This document shows positions 8,931 to 17,988 of a stretch of 64,000 bases of DNA, in pieces. The DNA lies in the NCBI RefSeq assembly GCF_049671045.1, contig NZ_JBATUH010000018.1, positions 1-64,000 of the forward strand, given 5' to 3'. Source of the DNA: Parvibaculum sp049671045. GTDB taxonomy: Bacteria > Pseudomonadota > Alphaproteobacteria > Parvibaculales > Parvibaculaceae. The number at the start of each line of letters is the position of its first letter. Positions within the stretch are counted from its first letter, which is position 1. Below the pieces are notes generated by a model. It ran no database searches. It worked only from the letters and a program-made list of their open reading frames with translations, and was not told the DNA's origin. The position numbers were made by a program, and so were the translations under genes.

Positions 8931-9059
8931 GGGGGAATTCCGCCTGAACTTAGGAAACACGGCCGACATTGTAGAGCATCGCCGGCGGGATTTGAACGGC
9001 TGGCGCCCACCCATGCGAGCGTGTTGCAAACTCCAGGACAGGAAGGATGAAAAGCGCTC

Positions 9060-9470
9060 TCAGCCGCGCCTGTGAATGCCGAGCGCGACTTCGTCGAGTT
9101 CCGCCTGCTCGATCCGCATCGCTTCCTTGCGATGCCTGCGTTTCCGGTTGTCCTCGATCAGCTCGTATTTCTTGAGTTCGCGGAAGGCGCTCGCCAGCTC
9201 CTCCTTCGCCACGCTGAGCTGATGCTCGATATCCTCGATCGAATTGAGGATGTTCTGGCGCCGCCGGATCACCGATTTGGCGAACATCGGATAGGCGAAA
9301 TGCGCCACGTCCGAAATGCCGGCCTTTTCCTGCTCCGCCAGGACCTGCGCCTCGAGCTCGCGCTCGCGGGCACGGAATTCCTGAAGCATGAGTTCGAGTT
9401 CAGCGAGCTTGCGGCGCTTCTCGTCCACCTGAAAGCGGTGAAGCCTGATGAGAGAATCCCGGTTACGCAT
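9060..9470 (-). CDS. fliJ: Flagellar export protein FliJ
   Basis: FliJ is the coiled-coil stalk protein of the flagellar export ATPase complex, sitting inside the FliI ring and contacting FlhA. The 136-residue product is nearly all charged heptad-like helix (LIRLHRFQVDEKRRKLAELE..., later EDIEHQLSVAKEELASAFRELKKYELIE), as expected for FliJ. Its ATG overlaps the fliI stop as TGATG (9468-9472), which implies translational coupling. Family sequence identity is low, so the call rests on length, coiled coil and the position directly after fliI. Confidence 0.87.
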   Translation of the reverse strand: MRNRDSLIRLHRFQVDEKRRKLAELELMLQEFRARERELEAQVLAEQEKAGISDVAHFAYPMFAKSVIRRRQNILNSIEDIEHQLSVAKEELASAFRELKKYELIEDNRKRRHRKEAMRIEQAELDEVALGIHRRG

Positions 9471-10804
9471 CAGTCATCCTCCCGCGCCGGAGGCGTCTGC
9501 GAAAGAATATTGGCGAGCATGGCATAGCCCGACGCCATGTCCGTCGCCTCGTTTTTACGCTGCCCGAGAAAGCGCTCGAGCGAAGGCTGATAGAAGATCG
9601 CCTCGTCGACGAGCCTGTCCGAACCGGGACGGTACGCGCCGAGGCGAATGAGTTCTTCCATGTCGTCATAGGTCGAAAGCAGCGTCCGCGCCTTGCGGAT
9701 GAGCGTGTTCTCTTCCTCGCTGTTGCAGCCCGGCATGGTGCGCGACACCGACTTGAGAATATTGATCGCCGGATAGCGGCCGCGCTCCGCGATGGCGCGC
9801 TCCATGACGATGTGCCCGTCGAGAATGCCGCGCACCGCGTCCGCGACCGGCTCGTTGTGATCGTCGCCATCGACGAGAACGGTGAAAAGCCCGGTGATGC
9901 TGCCGCTTCCCGTGCCGGGGCCCGCGCGCTCCAGCAGCTTGGGCAGCTCGGCGAAGACGGTGGGCGTATAGCCCTTGCTCGTGGGCGGCTCGCCGGCGGA
10001 AAGGCCGATCTCGCGCTGCGCCATCGCAAAGCGCGTCACGCTGTCCATGAGGCAGAGCACGTCCTTGCCGTGATCGCGGAAATATTCCGCGAGGCTCAGC
10101 GTCAGATAGGCCGCCTGACGGCGCATCAGCGCCGCCTCGTCAGAGGTCGCGACCACCACGACGGAGCGCGCGAGCCCCTCGGGCCCCAGATCGTCTTCGA
10201 GGAATTCCTGAACCTCGCGGCCGCGCTCGCCGATAAGGCCGATCACCGAAATATCGCAGGCCGTGTTGCGGGCGAGCATGGAGAGCAGCACCGACTTGCC
10301 GACGCCTGAGCCTGCGAAGATGCCCATGCGCTGGCCGCGGCAGCAGCTCAGAAACGTGTTGATCGCGCGGACGCCGAGATCGATCTTGCCGCGCACGCGC
10401 TGCCTCGTATGCGCGGGCGGCGGCATGTTGCGCAGCGGATAGGGCTCCGCGCCCTGCGCGATCGGCCCCTTGCCGTCGATGGGCTCGCCCATGGCGTTGA
10501 CCACGCGGCCGAGCCATGCGCTCGAAGGATAGACATGCGGCTCCTCGGCGATGACTTCCGCCTTGCAGCCGACGCCGATGCCGGAAAGCTGCCCGAAAGG
10601 CAGGCAGAGCGCCCGCCCGTCGCGAAAGCCGACCACCTCGCATGGGATGTCGCCGCCCGTGCGGCTCGTGACCGTCAGCCTGCTGCCGACGCCCATGGCG
10701 TGAAGCGGGCCCGCCACTTCCACCATCAGCCCCTGAACGCTGACGACACGCCCGTAATGCCTGATCTCGGAGAGCGCGCCGATCTCCGCCAACAAAGCTC
10801 GCAC
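9470..10804 (-). CDS. fliI: Flagellum-specific export ATPase FliI
   Basis: FliI is the F1-beta-like ATPase that energises and unfolds substrates for flagellar export. The 444-residue product has an N-terminal beta-barrel, Walker A GIFAGSGVGKS at 161-171, VIGLIGERGREVQEF, Walker B VLCLMDSVTRFA, and the family hallmark SAGEPPTSKGYTPTVFAELP followed by GSITGLFTVLVDGDDHNEP. The start is GTG 10804. It is the first gene of a minus-strand operon with fliJ and possibly yajQ, and it is divergent from ctrA with a CtrA-like box about 105 bases upstream of its start. Confidence 0.97.
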   Translation of the reverse strand: MRALLAEIGALSEIRHYGRVVSVQGLMVEVAGPLHAMGVGSRLTVTSRTGGDIPCEVVGFRDGRALCLPFGQLSGIGVGCKAEVIAEEPHVYPSSAWLGRVVNAMGEPIDGKGPIAQGAEPYPLRNMPPPAHTRQRVRGKIDLGVRAINTFLSCCRGQRMGIFAGSGVGKSVLLSMLARNTACDISVIGLIGERGREVQEFLEDDLGPEGLARSVVVVATSDEAALMRRQAAYLTLSLAEYFRDHGKDVLCLMDSVTRFAMAQREIGLSAGEPPTSKGYTPTVFAELPKLLERAGPGTGSGSITGLFTVLVDGDDHNEPVADAVRGILDGHIVMERAIAERGRYPAINILKSVSRTMPGCNSEEENTLIRKARTLLSTYDDMEELIRLGAYRPGSDRLVDEAIFYQPSLERFLGQRKNEATDMASGYAMLANILSQTPPAREDD

Positions 10805-10908
10805 TTCTCAAGGCTCCCGCGTCTTGCTTGCCTCGCCCCGCCGGGGCTTGCCACATGGGAGAAATCACCATTGCTCCCACATCGTGCGTTCATCATGGCG
10901 GCAAGACT

Positions 10909-10923
10909 TTAAGGGCGCGTAAA
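10909..10923 (-). promoter_or_regulatory. Candidate CtrA box upstream of fliI
   Basis: On the minus strand the bases read TTTA-N7-TTAA, one mismatch from the CtrA consensus TTAA-N7-TTAA(C). It lies about 105 bases before the fliI start. In Caulobacter fliI is a CtrA-activated gene, so the site is in a sensible place. No mapped transcript start is available, and a 15-base degenerate motif can occur by chance. Confidence 0.5.
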
Positions 10924-11092
10924 CCTTGGAACCGGGAAAATATCGACGAAAACGGAGCGGGCGGCGCGAAACCCTGCACGTTTCGCCCGCGGCAGGGGGC
11001 GCCCCGATCGGCGCGGAATTCACGCCTCGGTCAGTACGGTGAACACCCTGTGAACCGCTTATATAAATTTTTCTCAAAATTTTCGTCCACGG

Positions 11093-11121
11093 TTAACCTT
11101 TATTAACCAAATGGCGATAAT
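11093..11121 (+). promoter_or_regulatory. Putative ctrA promoter with overlapping CtrA-like repeat
   Basis: TTAACC at 11093-11098 and GATAAT at 11116-11121 are separated by 17 bases and could be the -35 and -10 elements. The -35 region overlaps two direct TTAACC repeats (11093 and 11103), giving TTAA-N6-TTAAC, one base shorter than the canonical CtrA spacing. Binding of CtrA at the -35 position of its own promoter is the known arrangement in Caulobacter. A start near 11128 would leave a leader of about 65 bases. Confidence 0.5.
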
Positions 11122-11192
11122 GTGGCTTAGTGGATTTAACTTTTTGGGCCGCAGTGGCGGGGGGCATGCCTTCCGTCACGAAGAGGGGGACG

Positions 11193-11900
<708 letters not shown>

Positions 11901-11927
11901 TCCTGGCCGCGCGCATGAAAAGACGAA

Positions 11928-11953
11928 GGGCGTCTCCCGCGAGACGCCCTTTT
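11928..11953 (+). terminator. Rho-independent terminator after ctrA
   Basis: A perfect 9-bp GC-rich stem (GGGCGTCTC at 11928-11936 pairing with GAGACGCCC at 11941-11949) with a four-base CCGC loop is followed by TTTT. It sits 28 bases after the ctrA stop and before the convergent chpT stop. Confidence 0.9.
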
Positions 11954-11978
11954 CGTTTGGCCGGCTGGCGGATGATCC

Positions 11979-12614
11979 TTACGCCCTGGCCTCGATCGTG
12001 AATTCATCGCCCTCCATGCGCGCCTCGATCGCAAGGCCGAGTGAACGGGCGATGAGCCCGGTGAAATAAGGCTGGGCCGCGCGCGCATCGAGGGGCTGCT
12101 CCGGCGCCCTCCCGCCCAGAAACCGCGCCGTCTCGTCTGGAATGCGCGCCGCCTGCCCGCGCGAGCGCACATTAAGACGCGGGCTCGCAAGATCGCCCTC
12201 GACGCCGACCGCGACTTCACCGCCGCGCGGAACAGCGGCAATGCCGATGAGCAGCATGTTGAGCAGAAGCTTCACATAGTCCTTGCCCATGGTAGCGTGA
12301 GGCGCGTGCCAGGAAAGCGTTGCCTTCTCGCTCCGCATGAGCCCCTCGGCGACGGCGCGCGCATCGGCAAGATCGATTTCGGCGCCCGCCGAGCCTGCCG
12401 AGCCGAAGGCGAGCCGCGCGAATTGCAGCTTCGCCGAAGCCTGCGCGGCGCTCTTCGTGATGAGATCCATCGCGTGAACACGCATCTCGGGATCGTCGTC
12501 GTCCGCAAGCACTTCGAGGCCATTGGTGATCGCGCCTACCGGGCTGATGACGTCGTGGCAGACGCGGCTGCACAGAAGCGCCGCCAGCTCCAGCGCCGAA
12601 ATATCCTCGCTCAT
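11979..12614 (-). CDS. chpT: Histidine phosphotransferase ChpT
   Basis: ChpT carries phosphate from the hybrid kinase CckA to CtrA and CpdR. It resembles a dimeric kinase without working ATPase. The 211-residue product shows the ChpT pattern: LELAALLCSRVCHDVISPVGAITNGLEVL, with the phospho-accepting histidine in CHD at about residue 23, then a degenerate C-terminal domain (LLLNMLLIGIAAVPRGG, a remnant of the N-box region). The start is ATG 12614, the point from which homology begins; the upstream open frame is low-complexity and glycine-rich. The gene is convergent with ctrA, its phosphorelay partner, across the ctrA terminator. Confidence 0.9.
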   Translation of the reverse strand: MSEDISALELAALLCSRVCHDVISPVGAITNGLEVLADDDDPEMRVHAMDLITKSAAQASAKLQFARLAFGSAGSAGAEIDLADARAVAEGLMRSEKATLSWHAPHATMGKDYVKLLLNMLLIGIAAVPRGGEVAVGVEGDLASPRLNVRSRGQAARIPDETARFLGGRAPEQPLDARAAQPYFTGLIARSLGLAIEARMEGDEFTIEARA

Positions 12615-12793
12615 CGTTCCGCCGCCCCCGCTTTTCGATCTTCGCCTGAACGCGAATGCCCCGAACGCTGATAGCATCGCGCCGCCCACTATGCCAGCCC
12701 CGGACGGACGGCCCCGACCCCGCCCGACCCCGCCATGCTTGACCCTGCCCGCTCCGGGTGCTGTTCTCGCGCCGCCGATGCCAGGAGAAACGG

Positions 12794-13603
12794 ATGAGCC
12801 CCACCCCGGACCGCAAGACACTCATCGACGGGCTCTGCCGCCTCTCGCTCATGGCGGGCGCCGCGATCATGGCTCACTACGACAGCGGGCTCGAAGCGAT
12901 CCGCAAGGAAGACGACAGCCCCGTCACCGCCGCCGATCACGATGCCGAACGCATCATCCTTGACGGGCTGCATCGTCTTGCGCCGGACATTCCCGTCGTC
13001 TCCGAGGAACAGGCCGCCGCCGGACATATCCCCGATATCGGCCGGCGCTTCTTTCTCGTCGATCCGCTCGACGGCACGAAGGAATTTCTGCGCAAGAACG
13101 GTGAATTCACGGTCAACATCGCGCTTATCGAGGATCGCGTGCCGGTCGCGGGCGTGGTTTACGCGCCGGCGAGCGGACGCCTCTTCTACGCTTCCGGTTC
13201 CACCGAAGCCTATGAGCGGAAAGTTGCGCCGCGCGCGGATGGCGCGTTTGCGGGCGCGGAACCCGCGCATCGCATCGGCGTGCGAAAACCCGATTCCTCC
13301 GGCCTCGTCGTCGTCGTGAGCCGCACCCACCGCGACCACAAGACGGACGAATATCTCAACCTCTACAATGTGAAGGAGTTTCTCGTCTCGGGCTCCTCGC
13401 TCAAATTCTGCCTGATCGCGGCGGGCGAAGCCGATCTCTATCCGCGGCATGGCCGCACAATGGAGTGGGACACGGCGGCGGGCCATGCGGTTCTCGCCGC
13501 CGCTGGCGGCAGCGTGACCCAGCTCGACGGTGCGCCGCTTCTCTATGGCAAGACCGAACGCGGGCTCGACAATCCGTTCTTCGTCGCGCGCGGCGGCGCA
13601 TAG
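12794..13603 (+). CDS. cysQ: 3'(2'),5'-bisphosphate nucleotidase CysQ
   Basis: CysQ removes the 3'-phosphate from PAP and PAPS, by-products of sulfate assimilation and sulfotransfer. The 269-residue protein belongs to the lithium-sensitive phosphatase family with metal ligands in DDSPVTAADHDAE (about residues 37-49), VSEE, the signature DPLDGTKEF, and the C-terminal WDTAAGHAVLAAAGG. ATG 12794 follows AGGAGA at 12783-12788; the frame continues upstream to 12758 without a good site. It is divergent from chpT and has no obvious operon partner. Confidence 0.93.
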   Translation: MSPTPDRKTLIDGLCRLSLMAGAAIMAHYDSGLEAIRKEDDSPVTAADHDAERIILDGLHRLAPDIPVVSEEQAAAGHIPDIGRRFFLVDPLDGTKEFLRKNGEFTVNIALIEDRVPVAGVVYAPASGRLFYASGSTEAYERKVAPRADGAFAGAEPAHRIGVRKPDSSGLVVVVSRTHRDHKTDEYLNLYNVKEFLVSGSSLKFCLIAAGEADLYPRHGRTMEWDTAAGHAVLAAAGGSVTQLDGAPLLYGKTERGLDNPFFVARGGA

Positions 13604-13622
13604 CGCGGCGCGGATGCGCAAA

Positions 13623-13648
13623 CGGCGCCTCCGATGAGAGAGGCGCCG
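13623..13648 (+). terminator. Possible stem-loop after cysQ
   Basis: A 9-bp inverted repeat (CGGCGCCTC at 13623-13631, GAGGCGCCG at 13640-13648) with an 8-base loop lies 20 bases after the cysQ stop. It lacks a T-run, so it may act as an mRNA-stabilising hairpin or a weak terminator rather than a strong intrinsic one. Confidence 0.45.
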
Positions 13649-13835
13649 CACAAATCATGCCGTCGAGGCCGCGAACGAAACGAATATGCGGCCGGCGCGA
13701 ACCCCTGACCCCCCGGCTTTACGGGCTCGCGCCGGCCTCGCCTGCCGGATACGCATACTAGCGGCGGCGCTGCCGGGATCGGAGCAAGCCTCGTGCCGGA
13801 GATTTCGGAGCGTCAACGTACCGGAACGGAACGCT

Positions 13836-14183
13836 TCAGGGCTTTTTGACCCATTTTCCCGACGCATCCTGGACAAACTGTCCCGAAAGCGTCTTTGCGA
13901 TGAGCTTTTCGGCGGCGAGCTTCTCCACCGCGTTGAGCGTCGCGCCCGGCGTCTGCGTCACGATGTTCTGGTAGGCCCCGCGGCGGCGCAGATTGATGTC
14001 ATCCACCAGACGCTTGAGTTCGGGCGACGGGCTCGCGCTGACGATGCCGACATAGCCGTCCTGCCGCTCGCCAACGAGCCCCTGCGCCTTCGCGCCGTCG
14101 AGATCGAGCGCGAAAGCGGGCGCGGCGAGAGCGAGCGCGCAGATGAAGGAGAGAATGGCGAGTGCGGAATTGAAGAGGCGCAT
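13836..14183 (-). CDS. ydbL: YdbL family (DUF1318) exported protein
   Basis: The 115-residue protein has a signal peptide (MRLFNSALAILSFICALALAAPAFA, about residues 1-25) and a mature YdbL/DUF1318 domain: LDLDGAKAQGLVGERQDGYVG, then VDDINLRRRGAYQNI and the C-terminal FVQDASGKWVKKP. In enterobacteria YdbL is the periplasmic partner of the YdbH-YnbE intermembrane bridge that moves phospholipids to the outer membrane. ATG 14183 has GAGAGGA before it. It is the last of three genes in the order ydbH-ynbE-ydbL, separated by 10 bases from ynbE. Confidence 0.9.
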   Translation of the reverse strand: MRLFNSALAILSFICALALAAPAFALDLDGAKAQGLVGERQDGYVGIVSASPSPELKRLVDDINLRRRGAYQNIVTQTPGATLNAVEKLAAEKLIAKTLSGQFVQDASGKWVKKP

Positions 14184-14193
14184 GATCTTCCTC

Positions 14194-14418
14194 TCAGAAA
14201 AGATCGGGGTTCTTGGCGAGCACATTGTCCAGTTCGCGATCGACCTTGACGCGAACCTCCTGCTCGATCTTGACGTTGAGATTGATTTCGATGGGCTTGT
14301 CGGGCGCCTCGATCTTGACGGTCGGATTGCATGCCCCGGCGGCGAGGAGAAGCCCCGCCGCGATCAGCCCGTTCGCCGCGCGCCGTCTCGTCATTCCCGA
14401 TTTGTCTCGTGCATTCAT
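14194..14418 (-). CDS. ynbE: YnbE family lipoprotein
   Basis: This 74-residue protein has a short basic N-terminus, a hydrophobic segment and a lipobox ending at cysteine (LLLAAGAC), so it is probably an outer-membrane lipoprotein. The mature part (NPTVKIEAPDKPIEINLNVKIEQEV) is the YnbE pattern, a short beta-strand that extends the YdbH fibre in Escherichia coli. Its start overlaps the ydbH stop by four bases (14415-14418), so the two are translationally coupled. An alternative ATG at residue 9 would still leave a signal peptide. Confidence 0.9.
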   Translation of the reverse strand: MNARDKSGMTRRRAANGLIAAGLLLAAGACNPTVKIEAPDKPIEINLNVKIEQEVRVKVDRELDNVLAKNPDLF

Positions 14419-16052
14419 GGTGTGGCCTTCTTCGTCGGCGCGGCCTCGCTGCGGATCAGTTCCATCGGCCGGAAGCCGACCGTACCACGCCGGATCAGGT
14501 CCGCAAGCGAGCCTTGCAGATTGACATTGAGGACGATCGGATAGCCGCCATAGAGCGACGGGTTCGAGCCCTTGAAGTGGAGACGGAACAGAAGTTCGCC
14601 ATTGGCGTTTCCGCTGAGCGTCGCCTTAAGCTCCGTATAATGAAAATCCTTCAGCGCCTCCGTGAGAAGCTTCGTCTGCTCGTTGCCTGCCGCCGCCTCG
14701 GCGGCAGCGCTCTTGTAGACGATGACGCCGCCACCCGCCGCAGCGGCGAGCGCGCCATCCCTGATGATCGGATTGCCGTTCTCGATCGTGACCGGAATTG
14801 TGCCGCTCAGTTTCCCGCTGCCGGAAAGACCCGGCACATCGGCAAGTGTCAGGAGCGCCGTCACATCGACATTCTCGACCGTAAGTTCGAATGCGTTGGC
14901 GCCGGCCGAGGTCGAGGCGAGAGAGAGGCGGCCATCGGCGAAGGGCCAGGCCGCGCTGACGAGATGCGGCAGGCCCGACCTCCCGATCTCGAAGGCGACA
15001 CGGCCATCCTTCAGCGGTATGCCCGCCTGGACGAGCCCGACGGAGAGCGTCTGTATCCCCTTGCTGCGCGGCGGCGCGAGGCTGTCAAGGATCACCGTGC
15101 CGTCGAGCCCGCCGAACTTCGCCGAATAGGCCTCGAAGCCGATGCCCGAAAGCACGACCCGCCCCGAACTCCTTAAAGCCCCGGGCGCATAGGAAAGCTC
15201 CGCCTCATAATTCGCCCTGCCCTGAACATTGGCGACGAGACCCTTCAGAACTGGCAACAGGGTTTGCGGCTCGAGCCCTGCCGGCGCAAAGCTGAGCGCC
15301 CCCTTGGCGCGCATGGCGCCCTTCAGCCCGGCGAGATCATAGCTGCCCGCAAGCGTCGCAAGCTCCGCGCCGCCCGCGCCGGGCGCGGCGCTCCGCACCA
15401 CAGCGCTGAAACCGAGCTTGCTGCCATCGAGCGTGCCCGCCCCCACGAATTCGACAGGTTCGAAGCGAAGGGGAGCGGCAAGATCGGAGAGGCGCAGCGA
15501 GGGAAGCGAAATGGCGACGGGCGCCGCCGCCTCGGGCTGCGACAGATCGAGGCTGCCGTCGAGCGCGTAGCGCCCTTGTGGCGTTGAAAGCTCGATCCGC
15601 GCGCCATCGACATGAATGGCGGGAAGCGGGCCGGCCGTACCCCTGCCTCCCCCTTCAAGAAGCCTGCTCGCCGCGCCGAGCGACAGGCCACGCTCATCCA
15701 CCAGCGCATGGGCGCTCAGACCGGACACCTCGATCGACTGGACGCGCCCTGAAAGAAGCTCGCCGACCCGGTAGGTCACCGTAATCCGCCCAGCCTCGAC
15801 ATCCGGAACCCGGCTGGCGCCTCCCTCCCGGGGGCCGATCGCCAGATTCGCGATCTCGATGCTTCTGAGGCCGAGCATTGAAACCCTGAAGGAGACGGGC
15901 GCCACGCCGCGCGCCGCCAGCACATCGGCAATGGCCCGCTCGGCCAGCGCCACCCTCGACTGCCACAGCGCGGCCAGTCCGAGGGCGAGCAGCAGGAGCC
16001 CGGCGGCGCCCAGATATATGAGACGCCTCAGCGCCGGTTTGTCATTGCCCAT
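14415..16052 (-). CDS. ydbH: YdbH family AsmA-like intermembrane protein (short form)
   Basis: YdbH is an AsmA-like protein anchored in the inner membrane whose long beta-groove carries phospholipids across the periplasm. This product has one N-terminal membrane helix (about residues 10-28, LIYLGAAGLLLLALGLAALW) and then beta-rich sequence with repeated GxLSGTIPVTIENG-type segments. The C-terminal domain (YTELKATLSGNANGELLFRLHFKGSNP...YPIVLNVNLQGSLADLIRRG) is the conserved part of the family. At 545 residues it is much shorter than the roughly 880-residue E. coli protein, so the bridge may be shorter or depend more on oligomerised partners. First gene of a three-gene operon. Confidence 0.85.
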   Translation of the reverse strand: MGNDKPALRRLIYLGAAGLLLLALGLAALWQSRVALAERAIADVLAARGVAPVSFRVSMLGLRSIEIANLAIGPREGGASRVPDVEAGRITVTYRVGELLSGRVQSIEVSGLSAHALVDERGLSLGAASRLLEGGGRGTAGPLPAIHVDGARIELSTPQGRYALDGSLDLSQPEAAAPVAISLPSLRLSDLAAPLRFEPVEFVGAGTLDGSKLGFSAVVRSAAPGAGGAELATLAGSYDLAGLKGAMRAKGALSFAPAGLEPQTLLPVLKGLVANVQGRANYEAELSYAPGALRSSGRVVLSGIGFEAYSAKFGGLDGTVILDSLAPPRSKGIQTLSVGLVQAGIPLKDGRVAFEIGRSGLPHLVSAAWPFADGRLSLASTSAGANAFELTVENVDVTALLTLADVPGLSGSGKLSGTIPVTIENGNPIIRDGALAAAAGGGVIVYKSAAAEAAAGNEQTKLLTEALKDFHYTELKATLSGNANGELLFRLHFKGSNPSLYGGYPIVLNVNLQGSLADLIRRGTVGFRPMELIRSEAAPTKKATP

Positions 16053-16215
16053 AACCTGAAGAGAAATATCCTTGTGGAGAGAAATCCGCGAGCCTCATCT
16101 CTGCCTTATTATGGCGCCACAAAGTGTCGGCCATAAGCGCGGTAGAATACGGGCATCGGAATCGGGCCAATTTTGGGCCTGACTGAAAGCAAAGGCCAAA
16201 GAGGAGCGAACGCTG

Positions 16216-16842
16216 ATGACAACCAGACCGAAAAGGCTCCACGGGCTCCACGCGGCCGTCGCGGCGGGCCTGCTCATTCTCCTCGCCGGAACCGGCGCCA
16301 CCGCGGCCCGCGCCGCCGAATCCAACCAGCAGGCGCCTGCCGTCCGCAGCCATGCGAGCGACACCTATAGCGAGAAGGAGATCGTGCACGAGGCTGGCCA
16401 GTTCTTCGGAAGCGCCGCCCAGGGCATGGCGGATGCCGTCCACAGCGTCTTCAAGAGATACGGAGAGCCGAACGCCTATATCAAGGGCGAGGAAACGAGC
16501 GGCGCCATCGTCCTCGGGCTTCGTTACGGGTCCGGTACGCTCGTCATGAAGAATGGTGGCCAGCAAAGGGTCTATTGGCAGGGCCCGAGCGCCGGCTGGG
16601 ACTTCGGCGGCAATGCGGTCAAGGTTTTCACGCTGGTCTACAACCTCCCCGACGGGCAGACGATCTACCAGCGCTTTCCCGGCGTCGAGGGCAGCGCCTA
16701 TCTCGTCGGCGGCATTGGCATCAACTATCAGCAGCGCGGCAAGATCATTCTGGCCCCCATGCGCTCGGGCGTGGGCCTGCGGCTCGGGGCTTCGGTCGGC
16801 TATCTCAAATACACCAAGGACCGCGAATGGCTGCCCTTCTGA
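16216..16842 (+). CDS. EipA-like DUF1134 envelope protein
   Basis: The 208-residue protein has a signal peptide (about residues 1-36, ending ARAAES) and a DUF1134 domain: GAIVLGLRYGSGTLVMKNGG, VYWQGPSAGWDFGGNAVKVFTLVYNL, FPGVEGSAYLVGGIGINYQQRG and the end KYTKDREWLPF. In Brucella the DUF1134 protein EipA is a periplasmic factor for envelope integrity and is under CtrA control. AGAGGAG at 16200-16206 precedes ATG 16216. It is divergent from ydbH, another envelope gene. No CtrA box was seen in the 163-base gap. Confidence 0.9.
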   Translation: MTTRPKRLHGLHAAVAAGLLILLAGTGATAARAAESNQQAPAVRSHASDTYSEKEIVHEAGQFFGSAAQGMADAVHSVFKRYGEPNAYIKGEETSGAIVLGLRYGSGTLVMKNGGQQRVYWQGPSAGWDFGGNAVKVFTLVYNLPDGQTIYQRFPGVEGSAYLVGGIGINYQQRGKIILAPMRSGVGLRLGASVGYLKYTKDREWLPF

Positions 16843-16970
16843 CGCGGGGCGCGTGGCATCGGCCAGCGGGGCCGGTGTGTTTCAGCGGTAGAAGCCCGGA
16901 TTTATTTCTGGCAGGGTGACCGGAGCCGTCATCCGCCAGATGTCTACAACGCCAGCCCGACGGGGATCCC

Positions 16971-17807
16971 ATGGCCGAAAGCCTGATGCTGATTGCACTC
17001 GGCTTCCTCACAGCGACGCTCTTTGCGATCGTGGCGGTACAACTTGCCTGGCGGCGCGCCGTCACGGTCACCACCGACAAGATGAGGGACGAACTCAACC
17101 TCGACGAGATGGAGCAGACGGCCGCGCGCCTTGTCGAAGCCGAAGCCGAGCTCGAAGACAAGCGTGGCGAGGCAAGCGAACTCGCCGCCCGCAATGCCGA
17201 ACTCGAAGAGCGGCTGGCGACGGCCACCGCCGAAGCGCAGGTGATGCAGGGCGAGATCGCCGATCTCCATGCGCAATATGAAACCGCCCAGGGCGAGGCT
17301 CGCCGCCAGGCCGAGGAGCTGGCCGCGCTCCACTCCCATGCGGCGGCGCTGCAAACCGAGATCGACGGATTGCGGCATCGCGTTGCGGAGCTTGAGACCG
17401 CCGCCACGGCGGAAATCAACCGCCAGCTGCAGGTCGAAGCGCAGCTCAGGCAGCTTGGCGAGCGCGCGACGCGCCTCGTCTCCGAAATGAACGAGGCTTT
17501 CGAGCATGCGGCGAAGGCGACGGGGCTTCATTCCGCCATGGCCGCATCGGAGGCGAGCGGCACAGCGCACCCGGCCGACGAGCCCGCCACGCTTTCGCCC
17601 TATCCGGGCGAAGCGGAAGGCGGCAGCGATATGCGCGAACTCGACGCGATCAAGGCGTCGCTTGCGAGTTTCAGCGAGAGCGTGGAGCCGTTTGCGGTAT
17701 CCGATGAGGATGCGGAAGAGCAGGACGAGGACGCACCCCTGCCGAATGAAAGCTTCCTTGCCGAGCGCATCCGCGCGCTCGAAGCGGGCGTCGCGCCCCA
17801 TCGCTGA
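16971..17807 (+). CDS. Membrane-anchored coiled-coil protein, function unknown
   Basis: I do not recognise a named family. The 278-residue product has one N-terminal membrane helix (about residues 5-26, LMLIALGFLTATLFAIVAVQLA) and a long alanine/glutamate-rich coiled coil from about 35 to 185 (EMEQTAARLVEAEAELEDKR and similar heptads). An acidic, low-complexity C-terminal region follows (DEDAEEQDEDAPLP). The layout resembles cytoplasmic coiled-coil proteins anchored in the inner membrane. It stands alone between eipA-like and the tRNA-Glu gene. Confidence 0.75.
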   Translation: MAESLMLIALGFLTATLFAIVAVQLAWRRAVTVTTDKMRDELNLDEMEQTAARLVEAEAELEDKRGEASELAARNAELEERLATATAEAQVMQGEIADLHAQYETAQGEARRQAEELAALHSHAAALQTEIDGLRHRVAELETAATAEINRQLQVEAQLRQLGERATRLVSEMNEAFEHAAKATGLHSAMAASEASGTAHPADEPATLSPYPGEAEGGSDMRELDAIKASLASFSESVEPFAVSDEDAEEQDEDAPLPNESFLAERIRALEAGVAPHR

Positions 17808-17912
17808 CGGGCGAAAAATCGTCTCTATGCGGATGGAGTGCGCGCGAAGGTGCCCCTGGCCGCCTAAGCGTCCGGGAAGCTGCACAAACTGAAATGTCCG
17901 GATTTCAGCGAA

Positions 17913-17988
17913 TGGCGTCCCCTAGGGGACTCGAACCCCTGTTTTCGCCGTGAGAGGGCGACGTCCTGGACCGCTAGACGAAGGGGAC
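17913..17988 (-). tRNA. tRNA-Glu (anticodon CTC)
   Basis: On the minus strand a 76-base cloverleaf starts with the acceptor strand GTCCCCT (17988-17982). The D-arm reads TCGTCTAGCGGTCCAGGAC, the anticodon stem-loop has loop CTCTCAC (anticodon CTC), and the T-arm is AGGGGTTCGAGTCCCCT. The acceptor complement AGGGGAC, discriminator G and an encoded CCA (17915-17913) complete it. The sequence is that of a glutamate tRNA reading GAG. Confidence 0.97.

Larger units (their letters stand above)
10805..11192. promoter_or_regulatory. Divergent fliI/ctrA control region
   Basis: This 388-base gene-free stretch separates the two divergent genes. It contains a CtrA-like box facing fliI (10909-10923), an AT-rich segment at about 11055-11110, a second CtrA-like repeat overlapping a sigma-70-type promoter for ctrA (11093-11121), and the ctrA ribosome-binding site (11182-11190). 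No convincing sigma-54 site was seen. I see no coding sequence in it. Confidence 0.7.

Noticed and set aside
10805..10925. Sigma-54 promoter upstream of fliI
   Set aside because: TGGCA occurs on the minus strand, but the TTGC half is not at the required spacing.
12615..12821. N-terminal extension of ChpT upstream to 12821
   Set aside because: The extra residues are glycine/arginine/proline-rich low complexity, and ChpT homology begins at ATG 12614.
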